Part shown: in pieces, positions 17,117 through 24,926 of the stretch
Numbering within the stretch: the first letter of the stretch is position 1
How the letters are laid out: every line of letters begins with the position of its first letter
From: Flavobacteriales bacterium
Lineage (GTDB): Bacteria; Bacteroidota; Bacteroidia; Flavobacteriales_D; Sanyastnellaceae
Assembly (NCBI GenBank): GCA_947442505.1
Contig: CANEVR010000015.1
Location: 1-43,759, forward strand
Reading direction: 5' to 3'
Length of the DNA: 43,759 bases
Notes under the pieces: model-generated
Seen by the model: the letters and a program-made list of their open reading frames with translations, nothing else
What the model was told of the DNA's origin: nothing
The model's database searches: none
Program-made: the position numbers and the translations under genes

Positions 17117-18523
17117 TTAATTGTCAAAAAATTGTTTTTTATTCTGATAAGCACTCCATTCCGCAATCAATGGGAATAGAGGAATCAATTCTTCATATTC
17201 ATTTTCATCTGAGGGTGTATAGGTAGCGTTGAACCAATCCTCAGCTTGAAGCAATTGTTTGTTGTAATATAGCGCAATAACTTTTCTTGCGGAAAGCATT
17301 TTGCTGTTGGGAACGGACGTCAATCCAGCTTCAATAATATTTAAAGCTTCTTGGTATTTCTCCATTCTTAGATGAATGTCTGCATATCCGGCCCATGATT
17401 CTTCATCTGTGGAGTGTTGTTGAACCAGTGACTCTCCTATTTCTAGAGCGTCTTCATACAGGTTTAGTTTGCTGAGCAATCGCATGTATACAAGCGCGTA
17501 CTCATCATTGTTGGGATCAAATTCAAATGCGATGCGTGCAAAGGCCAATGCCTCAACATGTTGCTCTTTGAAGTCCATCACAACAGCCATTCCCAAATAG
17601 GCATCTGCGCAACGGTCATCCAATTGGATGGCCTTTTGGTATAACTCTAGGGCTTTCTCTACTTCTTCCAATTTCTCATAACATTCTCCCAAATGGCAAA
17701 AAGTCGTGGCATCAGGCGGTTCTAAATGAAAAGTAGATTCAAGTGTTTTTATGGCTTCAGCGTATTGTTTGTTTTTGAATTGCGCCTGAGCCTTATTGAT
17801 CAGTGCAGGAGCAAAATCAGGCATGATGGCGATGCTAAATTCATAGGATTCAATGCTGGCATCAAACTGTTCCAAGTGTTGCTGAAGATTACCCAAACAA
17901 TACCACGCGGGGAAAGAAAAAGGTCGATCATCAACCAGCGACTCAAAAAACGTAAGTCCCTCTGCCATGCGATCTGTACTTTCATAGCAATAAGCCAATT
18001 CGTAAAGAAGTGTCTCACTGTCGGGACGGTGCATGATCACTTTTTTCAATAACGCAATGGCACGATCTACTTTGTTCGCATTTTGATATTCCAATGCCAA
18101 TTCCAAAGCGATGTCATCATAATTTTCACCATCGGCCAAATCAATGGCTTGCTCCAAATAATGAATGGCTTTGTCATGCTCATGGAGTTGACTGTAGACC
18201 ACTGATATGGCCATGAACCAATCCAACTTCTCCTCTTCCCAACTCTCAGCTTTTTTCAGAATGATAAGAGCCTTATGCAGTTGCCCCATGCCAGTGTATA
18301 TTTCACCTTCTCTGATCAATAATCCCAGATGATGGGGAAACAAAGATTTGGCATGTTCGATGACTTGCAAAGCCTTGCTGAATTGAAAGTGATCGCTGTA
18401 GTAAAAAGCCAAATCCTCCAACTCTTCCAAATCGAAATAAAATGACTTATTCTCCTTGAGCATTTGCTCAAAGCGATTCAAAATTTGACGAAATTCATCC
18501 GATAAAAAAGACTCTTCTGCCAT
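17117..18523 (-). CDS. Tetratricopeptide-repeat protein
   Basis: A 468-aa acidic, soluble protein built almost wholly of TPR helix pairs (recognisable A/G-x3-Y-x8-A-x3-Y patterns, e.g. AKVYxxxGxxxKALELYQKAI-like units from about residue 50 to 430). No signal peptide, so a cytosolic scaffold is likely. Its partners are unknown. It is the first gene of the long minus-strand block. It has a good promoter and, unusually for this window, a perfect Shine-Dalgarno sequence GGGAGGT 7 bases before ATG 18523. The next gene begins 3 bases after its stop. Confidence 0.9.
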   Translation of the reverse strand: MAEESFLSDEFRQILNRFEQMLKENKSFYFDLEELEDLAFYYSDHFQFSKALQVIEHAKSLFPHHLGLLIREGEIYTGMGQLHKALIILKKAESWEEEKLDWFMAISVVYSQLHEHDKAIHYLEQAIDLADGENYDDIALELALEYQNANKVDRAIALLKKVIMHRPDSETLLYELAYCYESTDRMAEGLTFFESLVDDRPFSFPAWYCLGNLQQHLEQFDASIESYEFSIAIMPDFAPALINKAQAQFKNKQYAEAIKTLESTFHLEPPDATTFCHLGECYEKLEEVEKALELYQKAIQLDDRCADAYLGMAVVMDFKEQHVEALAFARIAFEFDPNNDEYALVYMRLLSKLNLYEDALEIGESLVQQHSTDEESWAGYADIHLRMEKYQEALNIIEAGLTSVPNSKMLSARKVIALYYNKQLLQAEDWFNATYTPSDENEYEELIPLFPLIAEWSAYQNKKQFFDN

Positions 18524-18530
18524 GAATATT

Positions 18531-18537
18531 ACCTCCC
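18531..18537 (-). promoter_or_regulatory. Strong Shine-Dalgarno of the TPR gene
   Basis: GGGAGGT on the minus strand ends 7 bases before ATG 18523. Most other starts inspected in this window have no such sequence. It lies at the very beginning of the predicted transcript. Confidence 0.65.
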
Positions 18538-18540
18538 ACT

Positions 18541-18548
18541 CAAAGATA
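18541..18548 (-). promoter_or_regulatory. Promoter -7 element of the TPR-led gene block
   Basis: TATCTTTG on the minus strand is a perfect match to TAnnTTTG. A TTG lies about 22 bases upstream. This is the best promoter candidate for the whole minus-strand block down to 3681. Confidence 0.7.
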
Positions 18549-18603
18549 AGGACTCAAGGGCTCTATCAGACAATAAAACTAATCAACATATGTGAAAATG
18601 TCG

Positions 18604-19257
18604 TTAGTACTTCAGCCAGTAATATAGGATTTTCATGTACTCGTTATTGGTGTAGATCAATCCGCTCTCTGATTTCCACCATTCATTTGGCTTGAAATCC
18701 TTTTCATAGGCACCAAAAAATTTGACATTAATCTGGGCCGATTGGAATAAGGGCTCAAAGGTCCTACGCAGTCTTCTCAGGTGATATTGCCCAGAAACAA
18801 TGGTGATTTGATTGATGTGATTTCTTTGGCAATGCTCCAGTAAAAGGTCTGCTTCTTCCTTTGAACTGGTTCCTTTCTCCAATGGTTCAATCCGCAATGA
18901 ATCCACTCCCAAATGCATCATGCATTTTTTGGTGAGTTGGGCCTCTGTGGTGATAATGCCCACTGCAGCCAATTGACTGGGCCTATTTCCGCCGGTGACC
19001 AAAAACTTTGCATCGGGTTGTTGCCGAGACAACCAAGCTGCGGCACTTCCACGTTCGGAACTGTTTCCCCCTAGGACAGCGTAAACTGGAGATTGATAGG
19101 AGTCATCATCGGCAACCAAATAATGGCCTATGGAGGATAAAATGGAAATTCGGTTGACATAGGTCAATGCCATGGTGAAGACCATCAATGCTGTGATTAC
19201 CCATCGTTTTTTTTGATAAAACTTTTTGGACGTTTTTAAGGTGCTAATGTTATCCAT
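18604..19257 (-). CDS. YdcF/ElyC/SanA-family (DUF218) protein
   Basis: A 217-aa protein with one N-terminal membrane anchor (about residues 18-36), topology probably with the domain outside the cytosol. The DUF218 fold is seen in VYAVLGGNSSERGSAAAWL, KFLVTGGNRPSQLAAVG, GTSSKEEADLLLEHC and ITIVSGQYHLRRLRRTF. Family members affect envelope integrity in E. coli (ElyC, SanA), but their chemistry is unclear. The start ATG lies inside the 3' end of the solute-binding gene (22-base overlap), so it is translated with it. It ends the fabG-VWA cluster. The following promoter at 18548 starts a new transcription unit. Confidence 0.87.
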   Translation of the reverse strand: MDNISTLKTSKKFYQKKRWVITALMVFTMALTYVNRISILSSIGHYLVADDDSYQSPVYAVLGGNSSERGSAAAWLSRQQPDAKFLVTGGNRPSQLAAVGIITTEAQLTKKCMMHLGVDSLRIEPLEKGTSSKEEADLLLEHCQRNHINQITIVSGQYHLRRLRRTFEPLFQSAQINVKFFGAYEKDFKPNEWWKSESGLIYTNNEYMKILYYWLKY

Positions 19258-20105
19258 GGGGCAAATAATTCTTCCAATTTGACTTGCTTCATATCTATTC
19301 CAACACGCTGAAGGGCATTCATGGCGTTGATGATTTCATTTTGGTGAATGACATTGTGATTGTGATGCCATTCTTGCTCAGATAGCCATTTTTTGGCATT
19401 TTCCGGAGACAGTTGAAATTGTTTGCTGATCTCCAATGGAGTGTTGGGATCACTTAAAAAGCATTGCACTTGCTCCTCGATTACCTTTAACATCAAAAGC
19501 AATTGGTCTGCCTGTTCTTCTATGCATTTATCACTCGCGACAATCAAAAAACTGGACCATGGGGCATGGAATTCACCAATCATTTTGCATTGACCTCGAT
19601 CCACGAACGGCTGCGTCATCCACTTTTCCCAATAAAAATAATCACAATCTTCATGCAATGATGCTATGCCATCTTCCAAATGATGAATGACTTTGAATTG
19701 ATCATCCCGCAATATTTTTCCCTGCATCTCACTATGTATGAGGGGCATCAAATGAGATCCTGAACCTTTTCTACTAACTGCAATTTTTGTAGTTGTGTCA
19801 AAGTACAATTCGTCTTTTTTGTTGGAGTAAATTCCCCATTGCAAAGGAGTCTCAATATAGCACTGGATGATTTTGGCTTTTAATCCTTTCTGGAACGCGG
19901 CCAAAAATCCTTCTGTCAACAATATGGCAACATCCAAATCTCCGCTGTGCAAAGCGTTTGTCATAGCTCCTGTGCCGCCGGGAAAAAAAATCCAGTTGGT
20001 TTCTATTCCAATACTCTGTAATTTTTGTTTTTGAAAAGCCTGTATCCATGGCAAATTAAAATGCTCAGGTACGCCACCAATTTTTAAGAAGGAAGTTTTT
20101 TCCAT
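19236..20105 (-). CDS. NMT1/Ca3427-like solute-binding fold protein without signal peptide
   Basis: A protein of about 289 aa with the type 2 periplasmic-binding-protein fold: LKIGGVPEHFNLPW at the N-terminus, FFPGGTGAMTNALHSGDLDVAILLTEG near 45-70, then a hinge and a second lobe. This pattern resembles the NMT1/THI5 and fungal Ca3427-like group. No signal peptide or lipobox is present when it begins at ATG 20105, and longer starts lie inside the VWA gene. No ABC permease or ATPase gene is near. The start overlaps the VWA stop by one base (TGATG), so coupling is likely. A cytosolic ligand-binding or enzymatic role is inference. Confidence 0.8.
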   Translation of the reverse strand: MEKTSFLKIGGVPEHFNLPWIQAFQKQKLQSIGIETNWIFFPGGTGAMTNALHSGDLDVAILLTEGFLAAFQKGLKAKIIQCYIETPLQWGIYSNKKDELYFDTTTKIAVSRKGSGSHLMPLIHSEMQGKILRDDQFKVIHHLEDGIASLHEDCDYFYWEKWMTQPFVDRGQCKMIGEFHAPWSSFLIVASDKCIEEQADQLLLMLKVIEEQVQCFLSDPNTPLEISKQFQLSPENAKKWLSEQEWHHNHNVIHQNEIINAMNALQRVGIDMKQVKLEELFAPWITLAP

Positions 20106-22180
20106 CAATAGCCTCCTTGCCATTTTCGGATGAACCATTCCGTAGCAAACGAAAGGATGATAACGACAAGAATGGGCCACCAATCTATCCATTCTTCTCT
20201 ATTGCTTTCATCAAAAGCAACGGAAACAAAATTTTGCTGTTCTCTGAGCTTAATCGCAAGTGAGTCCAATTTTGAGGCAGTGAAAAATGTACCATTGGTT
20301 TCTTTGGCCAGACTTTTCAAAACATCATGGTTGGCCCAAGTATTCATCATTTCCAACTGAACGTTCTCCACAATAAAACTTCCGGCATGGGTTAACTTTT
20401 GAGTTCCATTGTTGGCTTGAGCTTGGTAACGGTAACTTCCCGGTTCTAATAATCCCAATTCCAATTGATATCCTGTATTACCCGGAACAAAAGGATAATC
20501 ACGTTTCTCTCCTTGCTCATTCCAAAGACTCAACTGCATGCTCTGTCCCAGCAATGGCTTCATACTCTCATCATACAAATTGGCTTGGAATACAACAGGT
20601 TGGTTGTAAGACCAACTTTTCTTGGTATTGACTTTAAACAAATGATCTCTGTTCTTATCCACCAGATATTGCGCCCATGATCCAATCATCTCATCAAATG
20701 CATCATGATTTTTGGACTGAATAAAATTTGTCATCCGCCATCTCCAGATGCCTTCACCCAGCACAAAACCTATTTTGGCCACGTCAGCGGATTGAAATGC
20801 AACCAAAGGAATACCGGTATTCAAATTGCCCATTTGCTGCTGAAAATAGGGGACGACGCCTGGAGACAAAGTGAGTTTTCCAAATGGAATACTCAATGGC
20901 GGCCATTGATGGCTTTGCGTTTGGATGGACTGCGGTATTTGGAAGTAGCTGAATTTGCTGTCAGCTGAAGGTGTTCGCTCTTCACGGTTGCCATTGGCTC
21001 CTTGTAAGTTGATTCCGGTTTGAAGCAAATTAAATAAACTGGCCTGTGTACTTTGGCTCCAAATAAACAAGCACGGGTTTTTGTTGGACAATAGAGCGTT
21101 GATGGAAGCTACTTGCTGCGCCTGATTGGGTAGGCCATGAAATATGGTAAGTCCATCACCAGATCCTTTCCCTTTCCATTCATCCGCGGGAATGTATTCC
21201 GCGATAAACGATTCTGAATGGTTGATGGATTCTATCAAGGCTTGAATATCGGGATGCGGCGCTGCTCCAACGATTAGGATTTTCTGTCTGTCGTCCAGAA
21301 CCTCGATGAAACAATCGAAATGATTGTTGGTCGTGTTTTTTTCACCATCTAAAATAGTTACATCAATGGTGTAATGCTGCACCCCAAGTTGTTTGGATTG
21401 TGTGTTGAACTGGATGGAGTGAAATGTCCTCTTTCCATCGGGCAGGATACTTTGCTTTTCAATCACTAGCCCTTTGTTCTTTAAAACAACTTCAAGCGGC
21501 TGCTTTTGAGACAATCTTGTTTCAATGTTCACCAATATGGGGAACTCATTTCCAAGAAAGGTATTCTTATTGCATTGGACATCACTGATGAATACATCTT
21601 TGTACATGTTGGTATCCCCGATACCAATGGTGTGTATGGGTACTTGAAGATTCTGGGCGGCATAAATGGGGTAGTGCCCCTCGTTGAAAAGTCCATCTGT
21701 TACCAATACGACGCCTGCTAAGTTTCTGCCCGCATAGCGAATTCCTATTTTTTCTAAAGCAACGGACATGTTGGTGCTGGCTCCTTTGGCATTGAGCGAA
21801 TCCCAACTGTTGGATAAGTCACCGTCAAAAGTGTAATAGGCCACTTCAGATTGGTCATTGATTGAAGATATTTTTTGTACCAACTGATTTTGCCATTCGG
21901 GATTTACTTTTAGAAAATCTTGAATGGACATGCTGTTGTCATGTAGAACAACAGTTATGGGCTTTTCAATGGTTTGCTGATGTGTTTCCGTAATGGGTCG
22001 GATGAGCAGAAATCCAAGAAACGTGGCTCCAATAAAACGGACCAAAGCCAATAGGTAAATGGTATTGGTGGAATAGCGCTTGCGCTGTTTTTCTCTCCAG
22101 TAAGATGTACCTGCTAGGATAATTCCCAACAGAAAACAAAGCCAAAGCCATAATGGCGAATATGTCGTGTATATAGACAA
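20105..22180 (-). CDS. Membrane-anchored VWA-domain protein
   Basis: A protein of about 691 aa. Two N-terminal membrane helices (about 9-26 and 41-60) are followed by a von Willebrand A domain with an intact MIDAS: Asp81-x-Ser83-x-Ser85 (VLHDNSMSIQ), Thr136 and Asp162 (VLVTDG). Beta-rich domains follow, and a last membrane helix lies near the C-terminus (WWPILVVIILSFATEW). The bulk should face the periplasm. The start is TTG at 22180: an in-frame TGA lies just upstream and the first ATG is about 88 codons inside, beyond both helices. It starts 10 bases after fabG and is coupled to the solute-binding gene. Resembles BatA/BatB-type and other large Bacteroidota VWA proteins; function unknown. 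Confidence 0.87.
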   Translation of the reverse strand: MSIYTTYSPLWLWLCFLLGIILAGTSYWREKQRKRYSTNTIYLLALVRFIGATFLGFLLIRPITETHQQTIEKPITVVLHDNSMSIQDFLKVNPEWQNQLVQKISSINDQSEVAYYTFDGDLSNSWDSLNAKGASTNMSVALEKIGIRYAGRNLAGVVLVTDGLFNEGHYPIYAAQNLQVPIHTIGIGDTNMYKDVFISDVQCNKNTFLGNEFPILVNIETRLSQKQPLEVVLKNKGLVIEKQSILPDGKRTFHSIQFNTQSKQLGVQHYTIDVTILDGEKNTTNNHFDCFIEVLDDRQKILIVGAAPHPDIQALIESINHSESFIAEYIPADEWKGKGSGDGLTIFHGLPNQAQQVASINALLSNKNPCLFIWSQSTQASLFNLLQTGINLQGANGNREERTPSADSKFSYFQIPQSIQTQSHQWPPLSIPFGKLTLSPGVVPYFQQQMGNLNTGIPLVAFQSADVAKIGFVLGEGIWRWRMTNFIQSKNHDAFDEMIGSWAQYLVDKNRDHLFKVNTKKSWSYNQPVVFQANLYDESMKPLLGQSMQLSLWNEQGEKRDYPFVPGNTGYQLELGLLEPGSYRYQAQANNGTQKLTHAGSFIVENVQLEMMNTWANHDVLKSLAKETNGTFFTASKLDSLAIKLREQQNFVSVAFDESNREEWIDWWPILVVIILSFATEWFIRKWQGGY

Positions 22181-22190
22181 ATCAGATGTA

Positions 22191-22937
22191 TTACATCAAC
22201 ATGCCACCGCAAACATGAAGTGTTTGGCCGGTGACGTAGGCACTCATATCACTTGCTAAAAACAATGTTACATTGGCAACGTCTTCAGTGCTTCCTCCTC
22301 TTTTCAATGGAATGGTGTCTCTCCATTTTTGAACAACATCTTCCGCCAATGCGCCAGTCATTTCAGTTTCAATAAATCCGGGTGCAATAGCATTGCAACG
22401 GATATTCCTAGAACCCATTTCTGCTGCCATGCTTTTGGTGAATCCAATGATTCCTGCTTTGGATGCAGCATAATTGGCCTGCCCTGCATTCCCTTTCACA
22501 CCCACCACAGAACTCATGTTAATGATGGAGCCGCTTTTGGCTTTCATCATAGGCTTGATAACAGCCTTACTGAGGTTGAATACTGACTTAAGATTAACGC
22601 GAATCACCTCATCCCACTGCTCCTCACTCATTCTCATCAATAACGTATCTCTTGTGATGCCGGCATTATTCACCAATACATCAACGGTTCCAAATTCAGC
22701 AACTACAGCATCAACCAAGGACTGTGCTGCTTCAAAATCTGCAGCATCACTCTTGAATCCCTTGATTTTTGTTCCAAATGCACTGAGTTCTTGTTCCAAA
22801 GCTCTTGCTTTCTCGTCAGATGAAGCATATGTAAATGCAACATTCGCTCCTTGCTGAGCAAACAATGTGGCAATGCCTTTCCCAATACCACGAGATGCAC
22901 CGGTAATGATGGCAACTTTTCCGTCTAGTAATTTCAT
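22191..22937 (-). CDS. fabG: 3-oxoacyl-[acyl-carrier-protein] reductase
   Basis: FabG reduces 3-oxoacyl-ACP with NADPH in fatty-acid elongation. The 248-aa short-chain dehydrogenase has the cofactor loop TGASRGIGKG (residues 13-22), NNAGIT near 88-93, the catalytic Ser in NMSSVVG, and Tyr/Lys in YAASK, followed by APGFIETEMT. Length and motifs are those of authentic FabG. No other fab or acpP gene is near. It has its own promoter (TATCTTTG at 22961..22954) overlapping the end of the crp gene. The VWA gene follows by 10 bases. Confidence 0.95.
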   Translation of the reverse strand: MKLLDGKVAIITGASRGIGKGIATLFAQQGANVAFTYASSDEKARALEQELSAFGTKIKGFKSDAADFEAAQSLVDAVVAEFGTVDVLVNNAGITRDTLLMRMSEEQWDEVIRVNLKSVFNLSKAVIKPMMKAKSGSIINMSSVVGVKGNAGQANYAASKAGIIGFTKSMAAEMGSRNIRCNAIAPGFIETEMTGALAEDVVQKWRDTIPLKRGGSTEDVANVTLFLASDMSAYVTGQTLHVCGGMLM

Positions 22938-22953
22938 TTCTTTTTCGTTTGAG

Positions 22954-22961
22954 CAAAGATA
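22954..22961 (-). promoter_or_regulatory. Promoter -7 element of fabG
   Basis: TATCTTTG on the minus strand is a perfect TAnnTTTG match and lies 16 bases before the fabG ATG, directly after the end of the Crp/Fnr gene. No good TTG at the -33 position is seen. Confidence 0.6.
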
Positions 22962-22974
22962 AGCATTCGTTTTT

Positions 22975-23628
22975 TTAACGCATCTTGATTTTGTTTCTTC
23001 CCAATTCCAACAAACCTTGGTGTTCCATTTTTTTCAATAGTCGCGATATTACCTCACGTGAAGAGTGCAATTCACTAGCTATTTCTTGGTGGGTGATATG
23101 AATAAAACCATCGCTGGATTTGGCTGTTTTTTCTTTGAGCCAGCGTTCTAGACGATCATCCAATTTTTGAAAAGCAATACTGTCAATCGTGTTGAGTAAC
23201 TCTTCAAAACGGCGTTGGTAGGTTCTCATGATGAAATGTTTCCAACTGGGATATTGGTTGCTCCACTCATCCATGATTCTTGTGGGCAGAGCAATCATTT
23301 TGGTGTCTTCTTCCGCGATTGCTCTTACTGAACTTTTGGCATCTCCCATACAACATGTTATGGACATGGCACAAGTTTCACCTTGATGAACATGGTAAAG
23401 CAAAAGCTCTTTTCCATCATTGTCCTCACGTAAAATTTTGAGTGATCCACTGAGTATCAGTGGCATCATTTTGATGTACTGCCCGATGTCAATTAATATT
23501 TCACCCTCTGGTATCTCTATGATTTGTCCTGCCTCCATAATAGCATCCTTGATGCTCTTCTCATACAAATCTGTAAAGGTTGAATTTAAGATTTGAATAT
23601 CTTCCTTCTCAATGGCTCTTGTTTTCAT
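22975..23628 (-). CDS. Crp/Fnr-family transcriptional regulator with a C-x5-CC motif
   Basis: A 217-aa regulator. The N-terminal cyclic-nucleotide-binding-like beta barrel contains PEGEILIDIGQ and LILSGSLKILREDNDGKELLLYHV, and a C-terminal winged helix contains THQEIASELHSSREVISRLLKKM. The motif GETCAMSITCCMGD has Cys86, Cys92 and Cys93 inside the barrel, where cAMP would bind in Crp, so a thiol, metal or sulfane-sulfur signal is more likely than cAMP (inference from residue placement). ATG 23628 is used because it overlaps the glycosyltransferase stop as ATGA. Its targets are unknown. Confidence 0.92.
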   Translation of the reverse strand: MKTRAIEKEDIQILNSTFTDLYEKSIKDAIMEAGQIIEIPEGEILIDIGQYIKMMPLILSGSLKILREDNDGKELLLYHVHQGETCAMSITCCMGDAKSSVRAIAEEDTKMIALPTRIMDEWSNQYPSWKHFIMRTYQRRFEELLNTIDSIAFQKLDDRLERWLKEKTAKSSDGFIHITHQEIASELHSSREVISRLLKKMEHQGLLELGRNKIKMR

Positions 23629-24923
23629 GATTGACAAATTTGATGAATCAATTGACTCATTTTTTCGGTTAGATTTTTTCTGCTGTACGCAGAAACATCA
23701 GCATCATTGTTTTTCAGAATGCCTGTTTTTAAGAAAACACTATGCCAATTCAACAATTGGTTTTTTATCGTTTCTACTTCATCAAAATCAAAGCAGTACC
23801 CAGCGCCTGATTTTTGAAGGATTGCGTTCATTTCTCCATCCTTTGGACCAATCGCCAATATTGGGCGCTGAGCTGCTAAATATTCAAAGAATTTTCCAGT
23901 TAAAATACTCTTGGCATTTCCACTGTTATTGACCAATAGTAACAAAATTTGACTTCTTTGCTGAACACTTATCGCTTCATGGTGTGGAAGGTATTCTTGG
24001 ATTTGACTGTGGTCTTTTAAGTCAAATTTTTCCAAGGATTTTTTAACGGACACATCAACTTTTCCAACCAATTTGATTTTCAGGTTATTTTTAAATTGAG
24101 CATCCTGCTGGCAGGCCAGTTGCATTGCTTCCCAAAGGTTGTCATGATTTCTAGATTTGGGGATACTCCCGACATGTACCAATTCAAATGTGGGATTTGG
24201 AATAATTCCATCAGGAAATTCCTCATCATATCCGTTTGGAATCCACTCGCAGGCTTTGGCGCCCTTCATGCTGAAATCTTTTTGATCATAGCTGGTTACC
24301 GTAGTTACCATGTCTGCAGATTTCAATACTTCTAGTTCTAAACGGTGGTGTTTTTTATCTGCCCAACGCGTGAGCATCAATTGATCGTAAAAGTCTATAT
24401 TGGTCCATGGATCTCTGAAGTCGGCCAACCAAGGAACATTGCATTTGTCTTTGACGACTTTGGCTATCAAATGCATGCTGTGTGGTGGTCCTGTTGATAC
24501 GATGGCATCAATGGGATTTTCCTGAATGTAGTTCGATAAAAATTTTATTGATGGTTGTATCCAAAAACAACGAGCATCCGGAATGAAAAAATTACCACGG
24601 ACCCAAACCCCAATGCTTTCAGATTTTCTTGGTTTTTCAGTTTCACTCAAAAAACCCGTGTTGATTTTCTCTGTTGGTTTGACACCAACCCATCGCTTAT
24701 ACCAAGAGTAAGGCTCCCAAATGGGTTGCTGCAAAATGGTGATTCCATCGGGAATGTCTTTGGCCAAACTTTCATCCATGACAGGCATTTCCGGATTGGA
24801 AGGCGTATAGATGATGGGTTCAATGCCAAATGTTCTGAAGTATTTGACAAATTTCAACCACCGTTGAACACCAGCTCCACCGGATGGTGGCCAATAGTAG
24901 GTGATGATCAATACTTTTTTCAT
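23625..24923 (-). CDS. Glycosyltransferase family 4-like protein
   Basis: A protein of about 432 aa with the GT-B fold. The N-terminus MKKVLIITYYWPPSGGAGVQRW is the standard Bacteroidota GT4 start with its glycine-rich acceptor loop. WLADFRDPW near residue 165 and the C-terminal FELVHVGSIPKSRNHDNLWEA and LTGKFFEYLAAQRPILAIGPKDGEM form the donor site. ATG 24923 is preferred; a GTG sits one codon earlier. It follows the NHL-repeat gene by three bases and overlaps the Crp/Fnr gene by 4. Substrate unknown. It is separate from the main polysaccharide block. Confidence 0.9.
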   Translation of the reverse strand: MKKVLIITYYWPPSGGAGVQRWLKFVKYFRTFGIEPIIYTPSNPEMPVMDESLAKDIPDGITILQQPIWEPYSWYKRWVGVKPTEKINTGFLSETEKPRKSESIGVWVRGNFFIPDARCFWIQPSIKFLSNYIQENPIDAIVSTGPPHSMHLIAKVVKDKCNVPWLADFRDPWTNIDFYDQLMLTRWADKKHHRLELEVLKSADMVTTVTSYDQKDFSMKGAKACEWIPNGYDEEFPDGIIPNPTFELVHVGSIPKSRNHDNLWEAMQLACQQDAQFKNNLKIKLVGKVDVSVKKSLEKFDLKDHSQIQEYLPHHEAISVQQRSQILLLLVNNSGNAKSILTGKFFEYLAAQRPILAIGPKDGEMNAILQKSGAGYCFDFDEVETIKNQLLNWHSVFLKTGILKNNDADVSAYSRKNLTEKMSQLIHQICQS

Positions 24924-24926
24924 CAC

